From: Oscillospiraceae bacterium
Lineage (GTDB): Bacteria; Bacillota; Clostridia; Oscillospirales; UBA929
Length of the DNA stretch: 37,734 nucleotides
Direction of reading: 5' to 3'
Assembly (NCBI GenBank): GCA_009782475.1
Contig: WRIZ01000025.1
Span: forward strand, 1 to 37,734
The position numbers and the translations under genes were made by a program. The notes under the pieces were generated by a model that was not told the origin of the DNA, did no database searches, and saw only the letters and a list, made by a program, of their open reading frames with translations. Below are positions 29,990-36,803 of the stretch, one piece after another. Each line of letters starts with the position of its first letter. The stretch's first letter is position 1.

Positions 29990-30682
29990 TTATCCCGCAA
30001 CCCTCACCGGCGTAAACCCCACATGGTCGGCTGAGATCAAGCGGTAGCCGATCCCGCGGTACAGCCCCTCGATGGCGCGGGCGCAAGCGCGTCCGTGCAG
30101 ATGCCCGAAGAAGCACCGCTTCACACCGTATTCCTCCAAAACCTCCACCAACGGCTCACAGCGGTAACCTTCATACAACGGCGGGTAGTGCAGGAATGCT
30201 GTCAGTTCGCCGCCCAGCTTGCGCCCGGCTTCCAAAGAAGCGCGCAGCCGCCCGGCTTCCCGGTTAATCATCTTTGTGTCATGCTCTCCCCCGCGTTCTT
30301 CCTCAAAAAACCAGCCGCGTGTCCCGCAGACGGCAAACCCATCAATAAAAAAAGCATTGTTATGCAGAATGTCAAAGGTCAAAAGACCGTGTTCGGCAAA
30401 GAAACGATTCATTTTAGCGGCTGTGTCCCAAAAGTAATCGTGGTTGCCTTTTAATAAGACCTTTTTGCACGGGAAGCGTTCCAAAAATTGAAAATCCGCC
30501 AAAGCGTCCTGCAGAGACATTCCCCAGGAGGTGTCCCCGGCAAGGATGAGGGTATCGTCTGCCGTCAGGTTGGACAACCCTTGTTCTATTTTGCCCAAAT
30601 ACCCCTCCCATGCCCCGCCGAAAACGTCCATCGGTTTATCAACGGCCAAAGAGAGGTGAAGGTCGCCTATTGCGTAAAGCAT
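29990..30682 (-). CDS. Calcineurin-like metallophosphoesterase
   Basis: Cytoplasmic dimetal phosphoesterase of unknown substrate. The start is ATG 30682 (MLYAIGDLHL), preceded by GGCGGGG; longer frames upstream lack support. The 230-residue protein has all metal motifs: GDLHL, GDTSWG, GNHDYFW and FGHLHGR. The family includes nucleases, nucleotide phosphatases and protein phosphatases, and nothing here separates these. It is alone on its transcript, divergent from the DUF1540 gene. Confidence 0.88.
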   Translation of the reverse strand: MLYAIGDLHLSLAVDKPMDVFGGAWEGYLGKIEQGLSNLTADDTLILAGDTSWGMSLQDALADFQFLERFPCKKVLLKGNHDYFWDTAAKMNRFFAEHGLLTFDILHNNAFFIDGFAVCGTRGWFFEEERGGEHDTKMINREAGRLRASLEAGRKLGGELTAFLHYPPLYEGYRCEPLVEVLEEYGVKRCFFGHLHGRACARAIEGLYRGIGYRLISADHVGFTPVRVAG

Positions 30683-30696
30683 CCATACCCCGCCCT

Positions 30697-30726
30697 GTAT
30701 AAAGTTCAAGTTTCTTTGGGATAATA
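30697..30726 (+). promoter_or_regulatory. Possible sigma-G-like promoter of the DUF1540 gene
   Basis: GTATA (30697-30701) is followed after 18 nt by GATAATA (30720-30726), near the sigma-G pattern GHATR, 18 nt, CATWHTA with one change. A vegetative reading (GATAAT as -10) has no -35 match. Eye-picked in a 69-nt divergent spacer. Confidence 0.25.
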
Positions 30727-30751
30727 GGAAAAAACAGTGAGGTGTCATGCA

Positions 30752-30922
30752 ATGCTAGGTCAAAACAAAAGCAAATCAAACGTCGTCAACTGCACCGTCG
30801 GAACCTGCGCCTACCACGGGCAAAACAACCAATGCAACGCGGGCGGCATCAAAGTCGGAACCGAGTATGCCCTCGACAAGACCGAGACATTTTGTTCTAC
30901 CTATGAACACAAGGCTCCGTAA
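30752..30922 (+). CDS. DUF1540 small Cys-rich protein
   Basis: A 56-residue protein with four conserved cysteines (C14, C19, C28, C48) in the DUF1540 pattern: NCTVGTCAYHGQNNQCNAG, then a short acidic stretch and TFCSTYE. The start is ATG 30752, 7 nt after GAGGTG; the in-frame GTG at 30737 precedes that site. Members are common in Clostridia, probably bind metal and have no known function. The last 26 nt overlap the convergent thrC gene. Confidence 0.8.
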   Translation: MLGQNKSKSNVVNCTVGTCAYHGQNNQCNAGGIKVGTEYALDKTETFCSTYEHKAP

Positions 30923-32303
30923 GCCATTCCTTCACAAATCCGTCGATCCCGTCCGGCGCCACGGAGGCTGAAAACCTTCGTGGTTTTTTCTTTGTTTCAG
31001 TCAAGGCGTCCGGGACAGTGACATAGTCTTCAAGATCGTCGCCGCCCAACGCTTCCAATACCGCTTCGGGGAATTTGCCCGGATGGGCGGTGGAAACAAC
31101 GATGCAATCGCTGTAAAGGTCATCATCACACACGCCGGACATCGCCACGGCGGTGTGCGGATCAAGTACATATTGAGCTTGTTCATAGACCTTGCGGATA
31201 CAGTCTTTGCCTTCTTTGTCACCCCGCCAAAACGCGGTAAACTCGCTTTGCAGGGCGGCGGTCACATCATCGCTGAGGGTGTATTTCCCCTCCGCCGTTA
31301 AGCGTTCCATGCAATCCTTCACATCCGCTCCAAGCAGGTGCAAAGCGCGCTCAAAATTGGAAGAGACAAGAATATCCATCGAAGGCGAATCCGTCCTGTT
31401 CATCGGGCGGCCGCGGTCGTAAACCCCGGTTTGGATAACGTCGGTCAGCACATGGTTTTTGTTCGACGCGCACACCAGTTTCCCGAATGGGACGCCCATC
31501 CGCTTGGCGTACAACGCCGCGAGGATGTTGCCGAAATTCCCGGTCGGTACGCAAACGACCGGATTGGGTTTGCCGGGTTTCTGCATCGTGTAATCAATAA
31601 AAGATGATACATAATACGCCACTTGCGGCAAAAGCCGCCCGAGGTTGATGGAGTTGGCCGAAGAGAGCATATAATGATCATTCGATAAGTTTTGAGCAAA
31701 AACCCGTTTGACCCCAGTCTGAGCGTCGTCAAAATCCCCCTGCACCGCGCAGACGCAGACGTTACCGCCCTCCTGCGTCACCATTTGCAGCTTTTGAACC
31801 TCTGAAACCCCTTCCTCCGGGTAAAAGACCAGCACCCTTGTCCCCGGCACATCCCGGAATCCTTCCAACGCGGCCTTGCCTGTGTCGCCCGACGTCGCCG
31901 TGAGGATGCAAAGTTCCCGCGTCTCCCCCGTCAGAGCTTTCGCTTTGTTGATCAGCAGCGGCAGGACTTGCAGAGCCATGTCCTTAAAGGCGCAGGTGGG
32001 GCCGTGCCACAGTTCCAGCAGAAATTGCTCCCCGACCCGGACAAGCGGCGCGGGTTCTCCGTCAAAGCGTTGGTAGGCTTGGCGGCACAACGCCTCCAGC
32101 CCGTCAAACTCCGGCAAAAAGAACGAGAGGATATAGGCCGCCCGAGCCGGATAATCCATCGGCGCGAGGCGTGAAACAAAATCCTCCGGCAGCCGCGGCA
32201 TTGATTCCGGCACAAACAACCCGCCGTCCGGCGCGATTCCGCGCAGGATGGCTTCGGCTCCCGAAACCGAAGCGGCTTGTCCTCTTGTACTGATATAAAG
32301 CAT
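30897..32303 (-). CDS. thrC: Threonine synthase
   Basis: Pyridoxal-phosphate enzyme converting O-phosphohomoserine to threonine. The 468-residue protein belongs to the longer class, opening with YISTRGQAASVSGAEAIL and PDGGLFVPE. K107 (AFKDMALQ) is the cofactor lysine; TATSGDTGKAAL binds the phosphate; PTGNFGNILAALYA follows. AGGAGG lies 11 nt before the ATG. It ends the rplS-to-thrC run and no other threonine gene is nearby, so its placement looks incidental. Confidence 0.95.
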   Translation of the reverse strand: MLYISTRGQAASVSGAEAILRGIAPDGGLFVPESMPRLPEDFVSRLAPMDYPARAAYILSFFLPEFDGLEALCRQAYQRFDGEPAPLVRVGEQFLLELWHGPTCAFKDMALQVLPLLINKAKALTGETRELCILTATSGDTGKAALEGFRDVPGTRVLVFYPEEGVSEVQKLQMVTQEGGNVCVCAVQGDFDDAQTGVKRVFAQNLSNDHYMLSSANSINLGRLLPQVAYYVSSFIDYTMQKPGKPNPVVCVPTGNFGNILAALYAKRMGVPFGKLVCASNKNHVLTDVIQTGVYDRGRPMNRTDSPSMDILVSSNFERALHLLGADVKDCMERLTAEGKYTLSDDVTAALQSEFTAFWRGDKEGKDCIRKVYEQAQYVLDPHTAVAMSGVCDDDLYSDCIVVSTAHPGKFPEAVLEALGGDDLEDYVTVPDALTETKKKPRRFSASVAPDGIDGFVKEWLTEPCVHR

Positions 32304-32309
32304 AGTAGC

Positions 32310-32693
32310 CTAAACCTCCTGTTTGATCTCGTTGATCAAGAACCGCTTGAGTTCGTTCAAATCCTCTTGCTTATATTGAACGGCTTCCCCGCCGAAGAAC
32401 CAATTTTGAACAGCGTTATCAATGATGTATCTCAACCGTTCCGGCACGGCTTCTTTCGTCCACATCGCGCTATCATATTTTGAAAGAATGCGTTTTTGCG
32501 CTTTGTAGGATAAAACACGCCCTAAGATCAGAATATCCACATCGCTCGACCCCTCGGCAAAGCTCTCCAGCGCGAGCGAACCGTGCAGGTATATCCCGGT
32601 CAGGGCTTCGCCCAAATGTTTCAGCCATATGTCAGCCATGCGGCTGATTTGTTCTTTCGCCTCCGGCGAAAGGGTTTGAAAACTCTGAAACAT
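32310..32693 (-). CDS. Short aminoglycoside-adenylyltransferase-like nucleotidyltransferase
   Basis: The 127-residue protein has the polymerase-beta-type nucleotidyltransferase signature: GIYLHGSLALESFAEGSSDVD with G38-S39 and D51/D53. This resembles the N-terminal half of ANT(3'')-type enzymes such as AadA, which are about 260 residues. The C-terminal helical (DUF4111-like) half is missing, although residues 75-127 remain helical. It may be a remnant, a stand-alone MNT/antitoxin-like protein, or one of a different subfamily. No partner HEPN gene is adjacent, since the flanks are yraN (10 nt away) and thrC. GGAG is 7 nt upstream, so it is probably translated. Confidence 0.65.
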   Translation of the reverse strand: MFQSFQTLSPEAKEQISRMADIWLKHLGEALTGIYLHGSLALESFAEGSSDVDILILGRVLSYKAQKRILSKYDSAMWTKEAVPERLRYIIDNAVQNWFFGGEAVQYKQEDLNELKRFLINEIKQEV

Positions 32694-32703
32694 TCCCTAT
32701 CTC

Positions 32704-33060
32704 CTAAAACGCGTTCTCGATATGGGTGATCTCCACTTGCTCAAACCCGCCGTCCGGCGCGTCGATGGCGATGACGTCGATCCGCGGCTGGAGGGTAGAG
32801 CGACGGTTCTTCAATAAAAAATGCTCCGCTGTTTTCTTTATCTTTTTCTGCTTGGCCGGGGTGACGGTTTCCAGCGGATGGCCGTAATCGCGGCTTGCCC
32901 GCATTTTTACTTCAACAAAAACGATATATAGATCGTTATAGACGATCAAGTCGATCTCGCCGCAAGGCGCGTTGTAGTTGCTCTGCAAGAGGCGGTACCC
33001 TTTTTTGAGCAGGTATTGCAAGGCGATCTGTTCGCCGCGCCCGCCTTCTTCCCTGCCCAT
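32704..33060 (-). CDS. yraN: YraN/UPF0102 endonuclease-fold protein
   Basis: Small protein of the restriction-endonuclease-like fold, function unclear. The start is ATG 33060 after a strong AGGAGG; it overlaps the rnhB stop by one base (TAATG). The 118 residues contain the family features GRxGEQIALQYLLKKGYRLL, GEIDLIV and VEVKMR, which form the D-ExK-like site. The order rnhB-yraN is widespread in bacteria. Confidence 0.9.
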   Translation of the reverse strand: MGREEGGRGEQIALQYLLKKGYRLLQSNYNAPCGEIDLIVYNDLYIVFVEVKMRASRDYGHPLETVTPAKQKKIKKTAEHFLLKNRRSTLQPRIDVIAIDAPDGGFEQVEITHIENAF

Positions 33061-33656
33061 TAAAGGATCCTCCTTAAAAACGAAAGGCGGTGCGCCGGGC
33101 AAGGCCCATGTTCCCGGATCGCGGCGATATGCGCTTTTGTGCCGTAGCCTTTGTGCTTGGCGAAACCGTATGGCGGATATAGTGTATCCAGCTCCGCCAT
33201 CACGCGGTCGCGCGAGACTTTGGCGAGGATGGACGCCGCCATGATGCAGGGTTTATGCGCGTCTCCCCCGATGATGGCCTGCGCCGGAATGTCAAAACCC
33301 CGGGCAATGTTCCCGTCTACCAGCAATAAGTCCGGCTTGACGGACAACCTCTCAACAGCGCGGCGCATCGCCAGCAGCGACGCTTCGAGAATGTTGATTT
33401 CCTCAATCTCTTCCACCGACGCCGAAGCGACGGCATAGGAAACCGCTTGCGCGCAAATGGCCGCATATAAAACATCCCGCCGTTTGGCGGTCAGCTTTTT
33501 AGAGTCATTCAGCGGCAACGTGCCGCCTCGAATGTCCGGGTCAGACTGAACCAAGGATTCAGTGCCATACCCGCTCTCTGATAGAATCACGGCGGCGGCG
33601 TATACATCTCCCGCCAGCGGCCCCCGCCCGGCTTCATCAATGCCGCATATGATCAT
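33060..33656 (-). CDS. rnhB: Ribonuclease HII
   Basis: Removes ribonucleotides from DNA-RNA hybrids. The 198 residues have the [12 protein letters not shown] signature (D7, E8), the [11 protein letters not shown] block, LLVDGN with the next acidic residue, and the DRVMAELD helix near the end. It overlaps rbgA as ATGA. The order rbgA-rnhB is standard for Firmicutes. Confidence 0.95.
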   Translation of the reverse strand: MIICGIDEAGRGPLAGDVYAAAVILSESGYGTESLVQSDPDIRGGTLPLNDSKKLTAKRRDVLYAAICAQAVSYAVASASVEEIEEINILEASLLAMRRAVERLSVKPDLLLVDGNIARGFDIPAQAIIGGDAHKPCIMAASILAKVSRDRVMAELDTLYPPYGFAKHKGYGTKAHIAAIREHGPCPAHRLSFLRRIL

Positions 33657-34540
33657 ATGTCGCGCTCCACGCGCAGCTCACGGGCGGGAGTGGAAAGTGA
33701 ATCTCCACTCCCCTGCGAGCTGGTGGAGCAGCTCGGTTTCTCCAGCGTTATCCGCCCCAGTTTTCCGGCACGGAACTCGTCCAAAAGGGTCAACGCCATG
33801 CGCTCTGTGTCCAAAACGCCTCCCGGCAGCAGAAAACCCCGTTTCTTTGCCAATGCCTCCAGTCCGCCGGTTACGCCGTACCGTTTTTCCAGCGCGTCCG
33901 GGTACAATGTGTTCAGCGTTTCCGCCAAGCGGGCGGCCAGCGTTTCGGTATCCATGATTTCATCGCGGATGGCTCCTGTGAACGCTAAGTGCAGACCAGT
34001 CTCTTCGTCTTCAAACTTCGGCCACAGCATTCCCGGCGTATCCATCAGCAGGAAGCCTGCGTCCATCGGGAACCATTGGCGTTCGCGGGTCACGCCTGGT
34101 CTGTCTTCGGCTTTGGCCGCTTTGCGGCGCAGTAAATTGTTGATAAGGGTCGATTTCCCAATATTGGGCACGCCCACGACCATAACGCGCAAAGCGCGCC
34201 CGGCCTGACCCTTCTCCGCGTCTTTTTGAATACGCTCCGACAGTAGTTTTTTCAGCGCGGGTACCACAATTTTCGGCACGTTTGGCGACGCGGCGTTGAC
34301 CGCCATGCTTCCCGGCAGTGACTCTTTCCACAATGCCGTTACGGCAGGGTCGGCAAGGTCTTCGCGCCCCAAAACCGGCAAACGCGGTTTATCCCGGCAC
34401 AATTCGCCGAGGTCTAGATTGCGGCTGGAACGGGGGGCGCGCGCGTCAAAAAGCTCGATGACAGCGTCTACGCCGGAGATGTCTTCCGCCAGTTTGCGCC
34501 GGGTTTTCGCCATGTGACCGGGATACCAGTTGATGTTCAT
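33653..34540 (-). CDS. rbgA: Ribosome biogenesis GTPase RbgA/YlqF with altered G4 motif
   Basis: Circularly permuted GTPase that completes 50S subunit assembly. The start [14 protein letters not shown] is the family signature. The permuted order is visible: G4 and G5 first, then G1 GVPNIGKST (123-131), G2 around T151 and G3 DTPG (167-170). At residues 58-61 the expected NKxD is GRED (codons at 34358-34369), so both Asn and Lys of the guanine-specificity motif are gone. The 295-residue protein also ends in an extra Ser/Gly/Arg-rich tail of about 25 residues encoded by two inverted repeats. It overlaps lepB and rnhB as ATGA. Function as an assembly factor remains likely from context. Confidence 0.92.
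   Translation of the reverse strand: MNINWYPGHMAKTRRKLAEDISGVDAVIELFDARAPRSSRNLDLGELCRDKPRLPVLGREDLADPAVTALWKESLPGSMAVNAASPNVPKIVVPALKKLLSERIQKDAEKGQAGRALRVMVVGVPNIGKSTLINNLLRRKAAKAEDRPGVTRERQWFPMDAGFLLMDTPGMLWPKFEDEETGLHLAFTGAIRDEIMDTETLAARLAETLNTLYPDALEKRYGVTGGLEALAKKRGFLLPGGVLDTERMALTLLDEFRAGKLGRITLEKPSCSTSSQGSGDSLSTPARELRVERDI
33686..33735. repeat. Two adjacent inverted repeats in the 3' end of rbgA
   Basis: GGGAGTGGA (33686-33694) pairs with TCCACTCCC (33704-33712), and CGAGCTG (33716-33722) pairs with CAGCTCG (33729-33735). Both stems are perfect. They encode the unusual C-terminal tail of RbgA. No T-run follows, so they are not terminators. Confidence 0.65.
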
Positions 34541-35175
34541 ACCGTTCCGAACTTGGATAACGGCGTGAGGCGAAGCACAACCCGGCCGAGGATGCTGCGC
34601 TGGTCAATGAATCCGATGTCGGAGTCCCGGCTGTCGTGCGAACCGTTCCGGTTATCCCCCATGACAAAGACATGACCGTCGGGCACGGTAAAAGACGTCG
34701 GCATAGGCGGGCTGGAACTCCCGCCCCACCGATTCATTTGAGCCCGGATATACGGTTCGTCCTGAGGCTGGCCGTTGATGTACAGAGTACCCGTTCCGCC
34801 GTTCATGACGAATTCTATTTCGTCGCCCGGAATACCGATGATGCGCTTGACCAGCGGGCTGTACAAACCTGTTTCATCATTGATCGAATTCGGCCATCCG
34901 TGCTTGACGAATAAAACGATGTCGCCGCTCTTGGGCGTATACGGGAGACGGGAAATCATGATCATCTCGTTTGGCAGCAGCGTATTCGTCATGGATTCTT
35001 GGCTGACGGAAAAAACGCTGAACGCGAACGCAAACAGCAGAACGATCCCCACAAAGGCGAAAACCAGCGATTGCGCCCAGTCAAACAGCTCCCGCGAGAA
35101 ATCCAATTTTTTGCGCGCCGGTTTTCCCTCAGGTTCCCCCGGTTCCTGTATCGGCTCCAATTTTTCTTCATCCAT
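34537..35175 (-). CDS. lepB: Signal peptidase I
   Basis: Membrane protease that removes signal peptides from secreted proteins such as the LRR, GH18-SLH and DacF proteins in this window. The 212 residues have one N-terminal helix (about 35-55) and the Ser/Lys dyad: S61 (SQESMTNTL) and K110 (VKRIIGIPGD). GDNRNGSHDSRD is the third conserved box. A Pro/Glu-rich cytoplasmic N-terminus precedes the helix. GAGGTG is 8 nt upstream. It sits between rplS and rbgA, a usual place in Clostridia. Confidence 0.95.
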   Translation of the reverse strand: MDEEKLEPIQEPGEPEGKPARKKLDFSRELFDWAQSLVFAFVGIVLLFAFAFSVFSVSQESMTNTLLPNEMIMISRLPYTPKSGDIVLFVKHGWPNSINDETGLYSPLVKRIIGIPGDEIEFVMNGGTGTLYINGQPQDEPYIRAQMNRWGGSSSPPMPTSFTVPDGHVFVMGDNRNGSHDSRDSDIGFIDQRSILGRVVLRLTPLSKFGTV

Positions 35176-35205
35176 CAGCCGTCACCTCGTCTTGTGGTTT
35201 TGGAA

Positions 35206-35231
35206 AAGGGGCGAACCTGAGTTCACCCCTT
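35206..35231 (-). terminator. Terminator or attenuator after rplS
   Basis: On the minus strand AAGGGGTGAAC pairs with GTTCGCCCCTT (one G-U pair) around a 4-nt loop, then TTCC. The 11-bp stem is strong but the T-run is short, so partial read-through into lepB is likely. Confidence 0.6.
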
Positions 35232-35236
35232 AGCGG

Positions 35237-35578
35237 TCAGATGCGGATTTTCACTTTGGCTCTCTTACCGACGCGCCCGCGCAGGTAATAGAGTTTGGCG
35301 CGCCTAACCTTACCGCGGCGTACCGTTTCCACCCGTGCGATATTGGGTGCGTGAAGAGGGAATACTTTTTCAACGCCGATGCCGTATGAAACCCTGCGAA
35401 CGGTGAATGTTTCCGATATACCGCCGTGTTTCATCGCGATCACAAGCCCCTCAAAGACCTGTATGCGCTCGCGCGCCCCTTCTTTGATACGTACATGGAC
35501 GCGTACCATATCACCGATCTCGATGACCGGCGGCTCTGTTTTGAGTTGGTCTTGAACGACTGCCCTGAGCAGATCCAT
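35237..35578 (-). CDS. rplS: 50S ribosomal protein L19
   Basis: Ribosomal protein at the 30S-50S interface. The 113 residues match L19 throughout: [46 protein letters not shown] and a basic C-terminus [19 protein letters not shown] lies 8 nt before the ATG. It has a strong promoter and a short structured leader of its own, and leads the rplS-lepB-rbgA-rnhB-yraN-thrC direction. Confidence 0.97.
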   Translation of the reverse strand: MDLLRAVVQDQLKTEPPVIEIGDMVRVHVRIKEGARERIQVFEGLVIAMKHGGISETFTVRRVSYGIGVEKVFPLHAPNIARVETVRRGKVRRAKLYYLRGRVGKRAKVKIRI

Positions 35579-35596
35579 TGTTTACTCCTCCTAAAA

Positions 35597-35626
35597 GTGT
35601 TCTTGCGGTTTACCGCAGAGGAACAC
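35597..35626 (-). ncRNA. Hairpin leader of rplS, candidate L19 leader
   Basis: In the minus-strand leader an outer stem (GTGTTC with GAACAC) and an inner stem (TGCGGT with ACCGCA) are separated by a small internal loop, directly before the ribosome binding site. Firmicutes are known to carry an L19 ribosomal-protein leader at this place that is thought to control its own synthesis. Identity with that Rfam family was not tested. Confidence 0.5.
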
Positions 35627-35640
35627 AGTCATACCCCGGC

Positions 35641-35669
35641 AATATATCACAGGGATATCCCTTTGTCAA
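35641..35669 (-). promoter_or_regulatory. Strong sigma-A promoter of rplS with internal palindrome
   Basis: On the minus strand TTGACA (35669-35664), a 17-nt spacer and TATATT (35646-35641) form a near-ideal promoter, giving a leader of about 55 nt. The spacer contains AGGGATATCCCT (35651-35662), a perfect 12-bp palindrome. Confidence 0.8.
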
Positions 35670-35692
35670 CCCATATTCCATATCTTTTCTAC

Positions 35693-35721
35693 TTGCTTCC
35701 CTTTTGGGAGTATGATAGAAT
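35693..35721 (+). promoter_or_regulatory. Probable promoter of the REC-domain gene
   Basis: TTGCTT (35693-35698) and TAGAAT (35716-35721) are 17 nt apart, 45 nt before the TTG start codon. The -10 matches five of six positions; the -35 is weak. Confidence 0.45.
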
Positions 35722-35765
35722 ATATTGAAAGATTTACGTACATATATAGTTAAGGAGTCGGAGCG

Positions 35766-36536
35766 TTGAGCAGGTTTGACATGGGCATCCTGATGAAGTC
35801 GGACTATATGGACGCGGCAAGCGCGGCTCAGGGGTTCCCCTCCCGTGACGATTTTTGGATCGCGCTTTCCAAGGTTTGTACCGAAGCGGACAGTTATCTG
35901 CGGGGGCATACGGCTTCCGTCGTATTGTTTGACGCGGAGATGAAAGATCACTTTTACAAAGATTTGAACGAAGTCCGTTCCATTCTCCATTCCTTGCGGA
36001 TCAAATGCGCCCCCGCCATTTTGGATACGCTGGCCGACGCGGTCGCGCGGGTGGACGCCGGTTCACTGACCGACGGATTGCGCGTTTTCCACGCCGAAAT
36101 GGATATACTCAAAGCAAACATTGCCAAAGCACTCATTCCCGAGGATGAGATCGGCGTACGGCACAAGAACAAACCCATCATCATGGCTGTGGACGATATG
36201 CCGGAGATTTTGGAGTTTATCATGAGCACCCTGGTGAAGCATTACCGCGTTTTGGCACTCTCCAATGGTCACGCCGCCTTAAAAGCCCTGGAAACGCAAA
36301 CCCCCGATCTTTTCCTTCTCGACATTATGGTGCCCGGCATGAGCGGGTTTCAATTATCGGAAACCATACGGGGTTATGAAAAATTCAAAAAAACTCCCAT
36401 TATTTTTATCACCGACATGAGTTCGGATAAACATGTCCTAGCTGCCGTGAAACTCGGAGGGAACGATTATTTGCGCAAGCCGCTTGACCCTCTTCTTCTC
36501 TTGGAAAAGGTCAACAAGCATTTGAATTTAACCTAA
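35766..36536 (+). CDS. Response regulator with helical HPt-like N-terminus and C-terminal receiver
   Basis: Two-component signalling protein without an obvious output domain. A TTG start follows AAGGAG by 8 nt. Residues about 25-122 are helical and include LHSLRIKCAPAILDTLADAV, which loosely resembles an HPt helix with H75 as the phosphorylatable His; the usual following Lys-Gly is absent. Residues about 135-256 form an intact receiver: acidic pair D143/D144, acceptor D186 (LLDIMVPGM), T216 (FITD) and K238 (YLRKPL). It is transcribed toward spo0A, from which it is separated by a terminator. In many spore formers spoIVB holds this place. A link to Spo0A control is an inference from position alone. 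Confidence 0.8.
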   Translation: MSRFDMGILMKSDYMDAASAAQGFPSRDDFWIALSKVCTEADSYLRGHTASVVLFDAEMKDHFYKDLNEVRSILHSLRIKCAPAILDTLADAVARVDAGSLTDGLRVFHAEMDILKANIAKALIPEDEIGVRHKNKPIIMAVDDMPEILEFIMSTLVKHYRVLALSNGHAALKALETQTPDLFLLDIMVPGMSGFQLSETIRGYEKFKKTPIIFITDMSSDKHVLAAVKLGGNDYLRKPLDPLLLLEKVNKHLNLT

Positions 36537-36544
36537 ATTTCATC

Positions 36545-36587
36545 AACAATCATGGCTTCCCGTTTTATTGCGGGAAGTTATTATTGT
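36545..36587 (+). terminator. Terminator after the REC-domain gene
   Basis: CTTCCCG (36556-36562) pairs with CGGGAAG (36571-36577), followed by TTATTATTGTT. An outer AACAAT/ATTGTT pair extends the structure. It separates the receiver gene from spo0A. Confidence 0.7.
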
Positions 36588-36638
36588 TCTATGTAATTAA
36601 CATAATATAATACTATGTCACCTTCGTTTGTTTTAATT

Positions 36639-36655
36639 TGTCGGATTTTGTCACT
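36639..36655 (+). promoter_or_regulatory. Possible 0A boxes upstream of spo0A
   Basis: TGTCGGA (36639-36645) differs from the Spo0A box TGTCGAA at one base, and TGTCACT (36649-36655) follows 10 nt later in the same orientation. Tandem boxes would allow autoregulation, as in Bacillus. The motif is short and such matches occur by chance. Confidence 0.3.
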
Positions 36656-36694
36656 TTATGGCGAACGATTCTTCAAATAATTCATATTTTGGTG

Positions 36695-36740
36695 TTGCAT
36701 TCTAGATTTTTGTATGATATGGTATTCTATGTCAATTGAC
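36695..36740 (+). promoter_or_regulatory. Possible spo0A promoter with adjacent palindrome
   Basis: TTGCAT (36695-36700) and TATGGT (36718-36723) are 17 nt apart, followed by the perfect 10-bp palindrome GTCAATTGAC (36731-36740) near the expected transcription start. No convincing sigma-H promoter was seen. The remaining AT-rich part of this 267-nt gap shows nothing else I can assign. Confidence 0.3.
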
Positions 36741-36803
36741 GGCAGAAGTTAACATATTATGTGAGACTCTGCCACTAAAAATCTACATAAAGGGGTTATC
36801 AAA

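Noticed and set aside
35699-35712. TCCCTTTTGGGA as an operator in the REC-gene promoter
   Set aside because: It is a 4-bp stem with a T loop, not a true palindrome, and too short to separate from chance.
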